Assembly (NCBI RefSeq): GCF_030538755.1
Contig: NZ_JAUNTJ010000001.1
Span: 1-64,000 of the forward strand
Length of the DNA: 64,000 bases
Source of the DNA: Paracoccus sp. (in: a-proteobacteria)
GTDB taxonomy: Bacteria; Pseudomonadota; Alphaproteobacteria; Rhodobacterales; Rhodobacteraceae
Direction of reading: 5' to 3'
This document shows, in pieces, positions 51,981 through 61,047 of the stretch. The first letter of the stretch is position 1. Each line of letters starts with the position of its first letter. The translations under genes and the position numbers were made by a program. The notes beneath the pieces were generated by a model, which was not told where the DNA came from, did not search any database, and saw only the letters and a program-made list of their open reading frames with translations.

Positions 51981-53078
51981 ATGGAAAAGATGCCGAAATG
52001 GGCCGATGTGATCCTGACGCCGCTGATTTCGCTGTTGCTGGCCTTTGCCATTTCCGCGCTGGTCATTCTGGCCATCGGTGAAAGCCCGTATGAGGCGCTG
52101 AAAACCATGGTGACGGGTGCGCTTGGGTCCAGCTATGGCTGGGGCTTTACGCTGTATTACGCCACCAATTTCATCTTTACCGGGCTGGCCGTCATGGTCG
52201 CCTATCACGCCGCGCTGTTCAACATCGGCGGCGAGGGGCAGGCCGCGATGGGGGGGCTGGGCGTGGCGCTGGTCTTGCTGGCGTTTCCCTGGCCGCATTG
52301 GGGCATCGCCCTGCCTGCCGCCATGGTCGGGGCGGCGCTGTTCGGGGCGGCTTGGGCGCTGATTCCGGCCTGGCTTCAGGCTCGGCGTGGCAGCCATATC
52401 GTTATCACCACGATCATGTTCAACTTTATCGCCGCGGCGGTGCTGAACTATCTGCTGGTGAACGTGCTGCGCCCCGTGGGCAGCATGGACCCGGCCTCGG
52501 CCCGTTTTCCGGCGGAAACCCACCTGCCCAAGATCAGCGAGATGCTGGCCCAGGTGGGTATCGCGTGGGGCCGGAATACGCCCGTCAATATCACCTTTCT
52601 GATTGCTGTCGCCGCCTGCGTTCTGGTCTGGCTGCTGATCTGGCGCACCCGTCTGGGCTTCGAGATCCGCGCCTTTGGCAAATCCGAACCCGGCGCGCTG
52701 TATGCCGGGATCAGCCCGGTGCGGATCACCGTCATCGCCATGCTGATTTCGGGGGCTTTGGCCGGGCTGATGGCGATCAACAACGTCATGGGCGAGGCCG
52801 AGCGGCTGGTCCTGAACAACGTCGAGGGCGCGGGCTTTATCGGCATCGCCGTGGCGCTGATGGGGCGCAACCATCCCTTTGGCGTGCTGCTGGCCGCCTT
52901 GCTGTTCGGATTTCTGTATCAGGGCGGGGGCGAGCTGGCGCTGTGGACCCAGATCCCGCGCGAGTTGATCGTGGTGATTCAGGCGCTGGTCATCCTGTTC
53001 ACCGGCGCGCTGGACAATATGGTGCGGATGCCGCTGGAACGGGTGTTCATGGCGCTGCGCCGGAAACGGGGGGCGTGA
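51981..53078 (+). CDS. Nucleoside ABC transporter permease, subunit 1
   Basis: A 365-residue BPD_transp_2 permease with about eight to ten helices, including FNIGGEGQAAMGGLGVALVL, the coupling region RTRLGFEIRAFGKSEPGALYAGI and GFIGIAVALMGRNHPFGVLLAALLFG. GAAAGG precedes ATG 51981; ATG 51990 is also possible. Its stop overlaps the second permease in TGATG. Confidence 0.93.
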   Translation: MEKMPKWADVILTPLISLLLAFAISALVILAIGESPYEALKTMVTGALGSSYGWGFTLYYATNFIFTGLAVMVAYHAALFNIGGEGQAAMGGLGVALVLLAFPWPHWGIALPAAMVGAALFGAAWALIPAWLQARRGSHIVITTIMFNFIAAAVLNYLLVNVLRPVGSMDPASARFPAETHLPKISEMLAQVGIAWGRNTPVNITFLIAVAACVLVWLLIWRTRLGFEIRAFGKSEPGALYAGISPVRITVIAMLISGALAGLMAINNVMGEAERLVLNNVEGAGFIGIAVALMGRNHPFGVLLAALLFGFLYQGGGELALWTQIPRELIVVIQALVILFTGALDNMVRMPLERVFMALRRKRGA

Positions 53079-54130
53079 TGGATTTCGCCACGATTCTGCA
53101 AATTCTCGATTCCTCGATCCGGCTGATGACGCCCTTGCTGCTGGCCTGTCTGGCCGGGCTGTATTCCGAACGGGCGGGCGTGTTCGACATCGGGCTTGAG
53201 GGCAAGATGCTGATGGCCGCCTTTGCCTCGGCTACGGTGGCGGCGGTGACGGGCAATGTCTGGCTGGGGCTGATGGCAGGGGTGCTGGGGGCGCTGCTGC
53301 TGTCGCTGGTGCATGGGCTGGCCTCGATCACCTTTCGCGGCAACCAGTTGATTTCCGGGGTGGCGATCAATTTTCTGGCTGCCGGGCTGACCGTGTTGTT
53401 GGGGCAGCGTATCTTTGGGCTGGGCGGGCGCACGCCCTCGCTGACGCCGGGGGCGGAACTGGATGCCAATGCGGGCGCGTTCCGTGACTGGCTGGGCGGG
53501 ATCGTCGGCCCCGAAACCGTCACCGCGCTGACCACCATGCCGCGTTTCAGCGAAATCACCCTGCCGCTGGTTGAAATCCTGCGCCCGGTGCCGGTTCTGG
53601 GGCCGATCTATGCCGAGCTGATTTCCGGGCATACGGTGCTGGTCTATGCCGCCGCGCTGATGGTGCCGCTGACGTGGTGGGTGCTGTATCGCACCCGCTT
53701 TGGCCTGCGGCTGCGGGCGGTGGGGGAAAACCCGGCCTCGGTCGATACGGCGGGCGTATCGGTCGCCGGGCTGCGCTTTTCGGCGGTGATGATCTGCGGT
53801 GTGCTGTGCGGGATCGCCGGGGCCTATCTGGCCACCGGGCTGAACGCCGGTTTCGTCAAGGATATGACCGCCGGGCGCGGCTTTATCGCGCTGGCGGCAC
53901 TGATCTTTGCCAAATGGCGGCCATGGGCGGCGCTTGGGGCGACCTTCCTGTTCGGCCTGCTGGAAGCCCTTGCGATCCGCTATCAGGTGCTGGATCTGGG
54001 CTTTGTCACCATCCCTTCAATGGTGATGAGCGCGCTGCCCTATGTCCTGACCGTCATCATTCTGGCGGGCTTTGTCGGCCGCGCCATTCCGCCCCGCGCC
54101 GGAGGAGAACCCTATGTCAAAGAGCGTTGA
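53078..54130 (+). CDS. Nucleoside ABC transporter permease, subunit 2
   Basis: A 350-residue BPD_transp_2 permease: LYSERAGVFDIGLEGKMLMA, the coupling region YRTRFGLRLRAVGENPASVDTAGV and GRGFIALAALIFAKWRPWAAL. It pairs with the preceding permease to form the membrane channel. Its 3' end overlaps pnp by 17 bases. Confidence 0.93.
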   Translation: MDFATILQILDSSIRLMTPLLLACLAGLYSERAGVFDIGLEGKMLMAAFASATVAAVTGNVWLGLMAGVLGALLLSLVHGLASITFRGNQLISGVAINFLAAGLTVLLGQRIFGLGGRTPSLTPGAELDANAGAFRDWLGGIVGPETVTALTTMPRFSEITLPLVEILRPVPVLGPIYAELISGHTVLVYAAALMVPLTWWVLYRTRFGLRLRAVGENPASVDTAGVSVAGLRFSAVMICGVLCGIAGAYLATGLNAGFVKDMTAGRGFIALAALIFAKWRPWAALGATFLFGLLEALAIRYQVLDLGFVTIPSMVMSALPYVLTVIILAGFVGRAIPPRAGGEPYVKER

Positions 54131-54917
54131 TCTGGCCCGCCTGATCCAATCCCGCGCAGGCGATCAGCCGCCGGAATACGGGCTGATCCTCGGGTCGGGG
54201 CTGGGGCATCTGGCGGGCACGGTCGATGGCGTCGCCATCCCCTATGACGAGCTGCCGGGCTTTCCCCATGCAGGCGTGTCGGGCCATGTGCCGCAACTGG
54301 TCATCGGCCTGCTGGAAGGGCGACGCGTGGCGGTGTTCGGCGGGCGGGCGCATTATTACGAATCCGGCCGCCCCGATGCGATGCGCCTGCCGCTGCAAGT
54401 GCTGGCGGCGCTTGGCTGCGACCGGCTGATCCTGACCAATGCCGCCGGATCGCTGCGGCACGATATGCCGCCGGGCAGCCTGATGCTGCTGTCCGACCAT
54501 ATCGCCTTTGCCGGCACCAACCCCCTGATCGGCGAGCCGAGCGACGCCCGCTTTGTGCCGATGACGCAGGCGCATGACCCCGGCCTGCGTGCCGCGCTGA
54601 GCGATGCCGCGCGGGCCGAAGGCGTGGCGCTGCCGCAGGGCGTCTATGGCTGGTTTTCGGGGCCGTCCTTCGAAACCCCCGCAGAAATCCGCGCGGCACA
54701 GGTGCTGGGGATGGATGCGGTGGGCATGTCCACCGTGCCGGAAATCATCCTTGCCCGCTTTCTGGGCCTGCGCTGCGCGGCCATATCGGTCATCACCAAT
54801 ATGGGCGCGGGCCTGTCAGACGAAAACATCAGCCACGATCACACCAAGGAAATGGCCCCCTTGGGTGCGGCCAAGCTGGAAAAGCTGCTGCGCCGGATGC
54901 TGCGCGACGGCGCATAA
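54114..54917 (+). CDS. Purine-nucleoside phosphorylase
   Basis: A 267-residue class II (trimeric) PNP that cleaves inosine/guanosine or related nucleosides with phosphate to base and ribose-1-phosphate. Visible: ILGSGLGHLAG, GGRAHYYES, LTNAAGSLRHDMPPGSLML, and the active-site region WFSGPSFETPAEIRAAQ to ISVITNMGAGLS. GGAGGAG six bases before ATG 54114 sets the start. Its position explains the fate of the imported nucleosides. Confidence 0.93.
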   Translation: MSKSVDLARLIQSRAGDQPPEYGLILGSGLGHLAGTVDGVAIPYDELPGFPHAGVSGHVPQLVIGLLEGRRVAVFGGRAHYYESGRPDAMRLPLQVLAALGCDRLILTNAAGSLRHDMPPGSLMLLSDHIAFAGTNPLIGEPSDARFVPMTQAHDPGLRAALSDAARAEGVALPQGVYGWFSGPSFETPAEIRAAQVLGMDAVGMSTVPEIILARFLGLRCAAISVITNMGAGLSDENISHDHTKEMAPLGAAKLEKLLRRMLRDGA

Positions 54918-54924
54918 CCGCGCC

Positions 54925-54956
54925 CCATCTTTGGTCTGCAAATATCCTCGGGGGGG
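54925..54956 (+). repeat. Intergenic repeat, family A (copy A6)
   Basis: CATCTTTGGTCTGCAAATAT followed by CCTCGGGGGGG, just after the pnp stop. It is followed by two hairpins before the convergent mnmH end. Confidence 0.65.
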
Positions 54957-54968
54957 TGAGGAGGATCA

Positions 54969-54991
54969 GAAAAAGGTCCGGCGGACCTTTT
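54969..54991. terminator. Bidirectional Rho-independent terminator after pnp
   Basis: AAAAAGGTCC-GGC-GGACCTTTTT: a perfect 10-bp inverted repeat with a 3-base loop, A-run on one side and T-run on the other. It can terminate pnp on plus and mnmH on minus. Confidence 0.85.
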
Positions 54992-55044
54992 TCCCGACGA
55001 ACGCACGGCCCCTTGGGGGCCGGGCCGTCGCGGAACGCGGCGTC

Positions 55045-55063
55045 GGGGGGCAGACAGCCCCCC
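55045..55063. terminator. Second GC hairpin between pnp and mnmH
   Basis: GGGGGGC-AGACA-GCCCCCC, a 7-bp perfect stem 35 bases from the mnmH stop. No T-run. It is probably part of the same repeat-derived 3' region. Confidence 0.5.
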
Positions 55064-55098
55064 GTGTGGCGTTGGCCCCAAAACGCACCGCTGCTGCG

Positions 55099-56145
55099 TT
55101 ATCCCCCCGCAATCACACCTGCGATCTGATCGGCGGCGCGGTTCAGCCCGGCATCATCCAGCCGTTCCACCGACACCACGGCACGGTCGCGGTTGCCGAA
55201 ACGGGCGCGGTGGCGTTCATAGCGCGGGTCATAGTGGTCGCGCATCAGCCCCTGGGCCAGCCCGGTCCAGTCGCCGGCATCAGCCTGCTCCAGCCATTCC
55301 TGAATCCGCTCGGCAGGGTGCAGAGGGCGCAAGCGGTCGATGATTGTGGGCGCATCCGTCGCCGCATCGGCATAGGTGGCGGCGGTAAAGCGGGCACGCT
55401 CGGCCAGCGGCACCGACAGGCGGATGCGCGGCGCGGTGCAGATCGCCTGCCAGACGCTGCGCGGCACGGTCAGCGCGCCGATGCGGCTGCTTTCGGCCTC
55501 GAACACGACGGGGCGCGCCGGGTCCAGCCGTTCCAGCGCCCAGGCCAGCCGCCCCTCGAACAGCTTTTGCCCCGGCTGACCGCCCGGCATCGCGCCAAAC
55601 AGTGATCCGCGATGATTGGCCAGACCTTCAAGGTCGATCACCTGCACGCCAGCGGCGGCCAGCCGGGCCAGCACCTCGGTTTTGGCCGACCCGGTGTTGC
55701 CGTCCAGCACGATGACCGGCGCAGGCACGCCGAGGTTCTGCACCCGGTCCACCACCAGCCGCCGCCATGTCTTGTAACCGCCCTCGATCCGGCCCACACG
55801 CCAGCCGATCTGCGACAGGATCACACCGAACCCACCCGAGCGCTGCCCGCCGCGCCAGCAATAGACCAAGGGCCGCCACCCGCCCGGATGCCCGGCCAGC
55901 GGCCCGGCAAGATGGCGCGCCGCATTGGCGGCCAGCAGCGCCGCGCCCAGCTTGCGCGCGTCAAACGGGGAAACCTGTTTGTAAATCGTGCCGACCTGTG
56001 CGCGTTCCTGATCTGACAGCACGGGCAGGTTGATTGCGCCGGGGATGTGGTCCTGGGCATATTCCGACGGGCTGCGCACGTCGATGATGGCATCGAACCC
56101 GGCCAAGGCCGGGTCCGCCACCGAAGTCAGGGAAATTCCGCGCAA
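55099..56145 (-). CDS. mnmH: tRNA 2-selenouridine synthase MnmH (SelU)
   Basis: A 348-residue enzyme: N-terminal rhodanese domain (IIDVRSPSEYAQDHIPGAIN, active Cys in LVYCWRGGQRSGG) and C-terminal P-loop domain (VLDGNTGSAKTEVLARLA). It converts s2U34 to se2U34 or geranyl intermediates in tRNA-Lys/Glu/Gln. Start TTG 56145, seven bases after the L,D-transpeptidase stop, preserves the conserved N-terminus. No selD is in the window. Confidence 0.92.
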   Translation of the reverse strand: MRGISLTSVADPALAGFDAIIDVRSPSEYAQDHIPGAINLPVLSDQERAQVGTIYKQVSPFDARKLGAALLAANAARHLAGPLAGHPGGWRPLVYCWRGGQRSGGFGVILSQIGWRVGRIEGGYKTWRRLVVDRVQNLGVPAPVIVLDGNTGSAKTEVLARLAAAGVQVIDLEGLANHRGSLFGAMPGGQPGQKLFEGRLAWALERLDPARPVVFEAESSRIGALTVPRSVWQAICTAPRIRLSVPLAERARFTAATYADAATDAPTIIDRLRPLHPAERIQEWLEQADAGDWTGLAQGLMRDHYDPRYERHRARFGNRDRAVVSVERLDDAGLNRAADQIAGVIAGG

Positions 56146-56152
56146 GGCCGGA

Positions 56153-56716
56153 TCAATAGACCCAGACCGGCGTGCCGACGGGCACCTGATCGTAAAGGCT
56201 CATCACCGCTTCGTTGCGCATCCGCAGGCACCCGTTCGAGACCGCGCGCCCGATCGAGTTCGGCTCGGTCGTGCCGTGGATGCGGATGGCGGTGTCGCGG
56301 CCCTGCGCGTCATACAGATACAGCGCCCGCGCGCCCAGGGGGTTGCGCGGCCCGCCCGGCATCCCGTCCTTGTAACGCTCATAAGCGGCGGGGTTGCGTT
56401 TAATCATCTCGTTCGTGGGGCGCCAGCTGGGCCATTCGACCTTGCGGCCGACGGTGGCCTGACCCTTCCACACCAGTTCGTCGCGGCCCACGGCCACCCC
56501 GTAACGGATCGCCCGGCCCGGCGCGACGACGTGATACAGGTAAAAATCGCGGCTGACGACGACGATGGCGCCGACCGGGAAATCCTCGCGGATGGCGACC
56601 TCGGTCGGGGCATAGGGGTCGCGCGTGGCGGCAGCCGGCGTTGCGGCCTGCGCCCAGACCAGCGAGGGCGCGGCGATCAGCGGCAGGGCAAGCGACAGCA
56701 TATGGCGGCGTTTCAT
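56153..56716 (-). CDS. L,D-transpeptidase (YkuD family)
   Basis: A 187-residue exported peptidoglycan or outer-membrane-protein cross-linking enzyme. Signal peptide about 1-23 (AAPSLVWAQA). The YkuD domain has IHGTTEPNSIGRAVSNGCLRM with the catalytic His-Gly and Cys. ATG 56716 begins MKRRHMLSLALPL, Tat-like or Sec. Operon with mnmH, probably by proximity. Confidence 0.92.
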   Translation of the reverse strand: MKRRHMLSLALPLIAAPSLVWAQAATPAAATRDPYAPTEVAIREDFPVGAIVVVSRDFYLYHVVAPGRAIRYGVAVGRDELVWKGQATVGRKVEWPSWRPTNEMIKRNPAAYERYKDGMPGGPRNPLGARALYLYDAQGRDTAIRIHGTTEPNSIGRAVSNGCLRMRNEAVMSLYDQVPVGTPVWVY

Positions 56717-57148
56717 CGTCAAATTCCCGGTATTATCACAAATTTTGCCCATGCTTATACGGTGCGGCGGGTGGCGCGCAACTCAATCCCGCGTCATCGG
56801 TGGGGCGTCGGCGGGTTTCCCTTGACGCGGCGGGGCGGCGCGCACATCTGAAAGGGATGGACCGCGCATCGCCATATCGCTGCCCGCGCCGCCACGCCAC
56901 GCGTGCCCCGCATCTGTGCCGGGGCCGGGGCGGGCGTGGTTGCCGCTGCCATCAGGGCGCGCGGCGGCGGCTGGCGCGGCAAACGGCCTCCTCTGCCGCG
57001 CGTGATCCGATGCGCCCCGGTCATCCGCAGCGCCTGACCCTGCCGCCGCCGGTGGCGCGGCTTGTGCAGCATGTGCCACAGCGACCGCAGGGGCCACCCT
57101 GTCCCGACCGCAACCCCGTGATACCGGCTTTTGCGACAGGACGACCCC
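56717..57148. other. Intergenic region without a convincing gene
   Basis: A 432-base gap between divergent L,D-transpeptidase and copA. All open frames here lack ribosome sites and have Arg/Pro/Gly-biased composition. It should hold the promoters of both neighbours and possibly a copper-response operator, but I could not identify one. The stretch 56860-57120 may be a decayed gene. Confidence 0.3.
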
Positions 57149-59401
57149 ATGACCAACACACCATCTTTCGCCGCTGACCCCGCCCCCACGCAGGACAGCT
57201 TTCTGACCATCGAGGGGATGAGCTGCGCCGCCTGCTCTGGCCGGGTCGAGCGCGCGCTAAAGGCGCAGCCCGGCGTTCAGGCCGCCGTGGTCAACCTTGC
57301 CACCGGCAGCGCCCGCGTGACCCATGCCGCCGGGGGCGACCCGCAGGCACTGGCCGATGCCGTCACGGCGCAGGGCTATCCGGCGGCGCTGCGCCAGCCC
57401 GGCGCGCGGCGCGATACCGCCAACGCGCAGGCGCAGGAAACCGCCAGCCTGCGCCGCCGCTTTCTGATCGCGCTGGTGCTGACGCTGCCGGTGTTCATCG
57501 TGGAAATGGGCGGCCATGCCGTTCCGGCCTTTCACCACTGGCTGCATGGCGCGGTGGGCGAACACCCGCTGTGGATATTGCAAATGCTGCTGACTCTGGC
57601 CGTTCTGGCCGGGCCGGGGCGGCTGTTCTTTGCCCATGGCATCCCCGCCCTGCTGCGCGGCGGCCCCGAAATGAACAGCCTTGTCGCGCTTGGGGCCGGG
57701 GCGGCGTTTGCCTATTCCTCGCTGGTGACGCTGGCGCCGGGCCTGCTGCCCCCCGACGCGCGCCATGTCTATTTCGAGGCGGCGGCGGTCATCGTCACGC
57801 TGATCCTGATGGGCCGCTGGCTGGAAGCGCGGGCGCGCGGGCAGGCGGGTGCCGCGATCCGGCACCTGATCGGGCTGACGCCCGACACCGCCACGCTGCT
57901 GCGCGATGGCCAGCCCGTCACCGTGCCCGCCGCCGATCTGATGCCCGGCGATCTGATCCGCCTGCGCCCCGGCGAACGTGTGGCCGTGGACGGCGAGATC
58001 ACCGACGGCACCGGCACCATAGACGAGGCGATGCTGACCGGCGAGCCCGTGCCGGTGACGAAAGCCCCCGGCGATCCGGTGACGGGCGGCACGGTCAACG
58101 GCTCTGCCGCGCTGGTGATGCGCGTCACCGCGACCGGCGGCGATACGGTGCTGTCGCGCATCGTGACGCTGGTCGAGGAGGCGCAGGCGACCAAGCTGCC
58201 GGTGCAGGCGCTGGTGGACCGGATCACCCGCATCTTTGTGCCTGCGGTGATGGCCCTGGCCGCGCTGACCTTTGCGCTGTGGCTGGCCTTTGGCCCCGGT
58301 CTGGCCGAGGCCTTTGTGGCCGCCGTATCGGTGCTGATTATCGCCTGCCCCTGCGCGATGGGGCTGGCGGTGCCGGTCTCGATCATGGTCGGCACCGGGC
58401 GGGGGGCGGAACTGGGCATCCTGTTCCGGCGCGGTGACGCGCTGCAACGGCTGGCCCAAGCCAGGGTGGTGGCCTTTGACAAGACCGGCACTCTGACTCA
58501 GGGCGCCCCCGCGCTGACCGATCTGCGCAGCGCGCCGGGCTGGTCGCGCGATCAGGTGCTGCGGCTGGCGGCGGCGGCGGAAGCGCAATCCGAACACCCG
58601 CTGGCCGCCGCCATCGTCGCGGCGGCGCAGGGGCTGGAGCTGCCCCCGGCGCAGGATGTGACCGCCACCGCAGGGCGCGGCCTGACCGCTTGGGTTCAGG
58701 GGCAGGCGCTGCTGATCGGCAACCTTGCCGCGCTAGAGCAGGCGGGTGTGGCCGCTGCCCCCGACCTGCTGCGCGCGGCCGATGATTGGGCCGGGCAGGG
58801 GGCGACTCCGGTGCATCTGGCCGTTGACGGCACCCATATCGCCGCCATGGCACTGGCCGATCCGGTGCGCGACGATGCGGCGGCGGCGATCCGCGGCCTG
58901 CACGATCTGGGCCTGCGCACGGCGATGATCTCTGGCGACACTCCGGCCACGGCGCAGGCGGTGGGGGCGCGGCTGGGGATCGACCAGATCACCGCTGGTG
59001 TCCTGCCCGAAGGCAAGCTGGATCAGATCCGCGCCATGGGGGTGGGCAGCGTCTTTGTGGGTGACGGCATCAACGATGCGCCCGCACTGGCCGCCGCCGA
59101 TACCGGCATTGCCATCGGCACCGGCACCGATGTCGCGATCGAGTCGGCGGATGCGGTGCTGTCGGCGGGCGATCCGTCCGGCGTGGTGCGCGCGATCCGG
59201 CTGAGCCGCGCGGTGATGCGCAATATCCGGCAGAACCTGTTCTGGGCCTTCGCCTATAACACCGCGCTGATCCCGGTGGCGATGGGGGTGCTGGTGCCCT
59301 TTGGCGGGCCGCAACTGTCGCCGATGCTGGCGGCGGGGGCGATGGCGCTGTCATCTGTCTTTGTCGTCACCAATGCCCTGCGGCTGCGGCGTGCGCCATG
59401 A
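57149..59401 (+). CDS. copA: Copper-translocating P-type ATPase
   Basis: A 750-residue P1B-1 ATPase exporting Cu(I). One N-terminal metal-binding domain (GMSCAACSGRVERAL, about 24-38), eight helices, the TGEP actuator loop, the membrane metal site CPC in IACPCAMGLAVP, phosphorylation site DKTGTLTQ, and GDGINDAPAL. The AYNTALIP and GAMALSSVFVVTNALRL helices carry the YN and MxxSS residues of copper pumps. GACAGGACGA precedes ATG 57149. The stop overlaps the esterase gene (ATGA). Confidence 0.95.
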   Translation: MTNTPSFAADPAPTQDSFLTIEGMSCAACSGRVERALKAQPGVQAAVVNLATGSARVTHAAGGDPQALADAVTAQGYPAALRQPGARRDTANAQAQETASLRRRFLIALVLTLPVFIVEMGGHAVPAFHHWLHGAVGEHPLWILQMLLTLAVLAGPGRLFFAHGIPALLRGGPEMNSLVALGAGAAFAYSSLVTLAPGLLPPDARHVYFEAAAVIVTLILMGRWLEARARGQAGAAIRHLIGLTPDTATLLRDGQPVTVPAADLMPGDLIRLRPGERVAVDGEITDGTGTIDEAMLTGEPVPVTKAPGDPVTGGTVNGSAALVMRVTATGGDTVLSRIVTLVEEAQATKLPVQALVDRITRIFVPAVMALAALTFALWLAFGPGLAEAFVAAVSVLIIACPCAMGLAVPVSIMVGTGRGAELGILFRRGDALQRLAQARVVAFDKTGTLTQGAPALTDLRSAPGWSRDQVLRLAAAAEAQSEHPLAAAIVAAAQGLELPPAQDVTATAGRGLTAWVQGQALLIGNLAALEQAGVAAAPDLLRAADDWAGQGATPVHLAVDGTHIAAMALADPVRDDAAAAIRGLHDLGLRTAMISGDTPATAQAVGARLGIDQITAGVLPEGKLDQIRAMGVGSVFVGDGINDAPALAAADTGIAIGTGTDVAIESADAVLSAGDPSGVVRAIRLSRAVMRNIRQNLFWAFAYNTALIPVAMGVLVPFGGPQLSPMLAAGAMALSSVFVVTNALRLRRAP

Positions 59402-60066
59402 TCGCGCGGCGGGCGGTTCTGGCGGGTATGGCGGCGCTGCCTTGGGCGGGAGGCGTCGGTGCCGGTGCCGCCCGCGCAGCCGGGGCCGGGCCGCGCATCG
59501 TGATGCTGGGCGACAGCCTGACTCAGGGCTTTGGTCTGGCCAAGGGCTATGGGCTGGTGCCGCAACTGCAAGACTGGCTGGCGCAGGCGGGCACGCCCGC
59601 GCGGATCATCAACCACGGCCTGTCGGGCGACACCACCTATGGTGGGCGTGTCCGCATGGGCCGGGCGCTGCGCGGCGGGGCCGATGGGGTGATCGTCGAG
59701 TTGGGGGCCAATGACCTGCTGATGGGCTGGTCCGCCAGCCGGGCCGAGGCCAACCTTGACGCGATCCTGACCCGCGCGGGCCGGGGCGGGCGTCCGCTGT
59801 TGCTGGTGGGGATCGACGCGCCGATCCGCGACCGGGCGCGGCGGGCCGAGTGGGCGGCGATCTGGCCCCGGCTGGCCGCGCGGCATGATGCGCTGCTGCT
59901 GCCCGATCTGTATGCGCCGATCACGGCTTTGCCCGACGGCGACCGGGCGGCCTATCTGCTGGCGGATGGGGTGCATCCTTCGGCGCAGGGGGCCGCGCTG
60001 CTGGCGGCGCATCTGGGGCCATCGGTGCAGGCGCTGATCGCGCGGATCGCGGCCCGCCATCGCTGA
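59398..60066 (+). CDS. SGNH/GDSL-type esterase (TesA/arylesterase-like)
   Basis: A 222-residue exported esterase/lysophospholipase. Signal MIARRAVLAGMAALPWAGG, with twin arginines. Block I is VMLGDSLTQGFGLAKG (Ser), block II GLSGDTTYGG (Gly), block III GANDLL (Asn), and block V DGVHPSAQG (Asp-His). Coupled to copA by a four-base overlap, though a functional link is not obvious. Confidence 0.92.
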   Translation: MIARRAVLAGMAALPWAGGVGAGAARAAGAGPRIVMLGDSLTQGFGLAKGYGLVPQLQDWLAQAGTPARIINHGLSGDTTYGGRVRMGRALRGGADGVIVELGANDLLMGWSASRAEANLDAILTRAGRGGRPLLLVGIDAPIRDRARRAEWAAIWPRLAARHDALLLPDLYAPITALPDGDRAAYLLADGVHPSAQGAALLAAHLGPSVQALIARIAARHR

Positions 60067-60138
60067 GCGCGGCGGGCCGCATGGGCAGGGCGGTCAGTGC
60101 CCGGTGGGACTATCCGCCGCGGCGGCGGGCGCATCCGG

Positions 60139-60561
60139 CTAGCGGGCGTTGTCCACCGTGGTTTCGACATCAACCGTTCCGCAATCGCCGAAATCCAGCG
60201 TGAACTTGACCGTATCGCCATCGCTCAGCGGTTCGTGCAGGCCCAGGAACATGACGTGATCGGCACCGCGCTGCATCAGATGGGTTTCACCGGCGGGGAT
60301 GGTGATGCCACCCTCGATCTGCACCATCTGCATCACGCCATCCACCTCGCGGTGGGTGTGAAGCTCGGTCCGTTCGGACAGATCCGAGGTGGCGCCGCTC
60401 AGGGTGCAGGCCACGTCATGGTGATTGTCCAGCAGCATAAAGGCCGCGCCGGTCTGCGGGTTGGAACTGCGGGCATAGGCATTTTCGACCGCCACAGCGT
60501 CATGGGCCAGCGCAGCCACGGGGAAAAGCGCCATAACGGCGGCGAAAGTCAGGGTTTTCAT
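60139..60561 (-). CDS. Periplasmic copper chaperone PCu(A)C
   Basis: A 140-residue exported copper chaperone that helps load the CuA centre of cytochrome oxidase. Signal about 1-19 (VAALAHD). The Met/His copper site is spread over ELHTHREVDGVMQM and LMQRGADHVMFLGL. It is followed upstream on the same strand by a DUF2946 gene, and lies beside copA, making a small copper locus. Confidence 0.92.
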   Translation of the reverse strand: MKTLTFAAVMALFPVAALAHDAVAVENAYARSSNPQTGAAFMLLDNHHDVACTLSGATSDLSERTELHTHREVDGVMQMVQIEGGITIPAGETHLMQRGADHVMFLGLHEPLSDGDTVKFTLDFGDCGTVDVETTVDNAR

Positions 60562-60598
60562 GGTGTTATCCTGTCGTTAACGGAAAAGGTCAGAGGGG

Positions 60599-60940
60599 TT
60601 ATGACAGGGTAAATGGCGGGTCACGGGCGTTGTGGGGCGGGATGTCGCGGGATTGGCTGTTGTGGGACCAGATGGCCCAGTCCATGCGGCGAAGCTGCGG
60701 CAGCAGGCGTTGCGGCTCATCCGCAGGCGCGACCGCCGCCAGCAGGGACAGCGCCATATCGGGGCAAAAGTGGTTCTGTTCGACCGGCTGGCCCTGATCG
60801 TCCACCGCGATGCGGATGGTCACGCTGCCGGCGCAGATCACGATCTGCCCGGCCATCTGCGCCTGGCCACGCGCCGACCCAAGCGCAACACCGGTCACGA
60901 CCAGAATCAGGATCAGCGCAGAGTGGACCAGACGAATCAT
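60599..60940 (-). CDS. DUF2946-like small exported protein
   Basis: A 113-residue protein: N-terminal hydrophobic signal/anchor (about 4-25), then GQIVICAGSVTIRIAVDDQGQP and HFCPDMALSLLAAV, giving the two-cysteine DUF2946 pattern seen in copper-response genes. ATG 60940 (MIRLVHS) is used rather than the in-frame upstream start at 60976. Probably co-transcribed with PCu(A)C, 37 bases downstream. Confidence 0.7.
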   Translation of the reverse strand: MIRLVHSALILILVVTGVALGSARGQAQMAGQIVICAGSVTIRIAVDDQGQPVEQNHFCPDMALSLLAAVAPADEPQRLLPQLRRMDWAIWSHNSQSRDIPPHNARDPPFTLS

Positions 60941-60995
60941 GCCGCCGATTAAGGCACCACCTGCCCGCCTGCGCAATCGCCTACACGCAGATGCG

Positions 60996-61018
60996 AAAAC
61001 CCCGCCGGGCAGGCGGGG
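60996..61018 (-). terminator. Rho-independent terminator of rpmB
   Basis: On the minus strand CCCCGCC-TGCCC-GGCGGGG followed by TTTT: 7-bp stem, 30 bases after the rpmB stop. Confidence 0.85.
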
Positions 61019-61047
61019 TGATTATCGCGATCCTGCCGTGGCAAGGA

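Noticed and set aside
56641..57177. 178-codon plus-strand frame upstream of copA as a copper regulator
   Set aside because: It has no helix-turn-helix pattern, no ribosome site, and Arg/Pro/Gly bias. A CPDRNPVIP-like string near its end was not enough to support a DtxR or MerR call.
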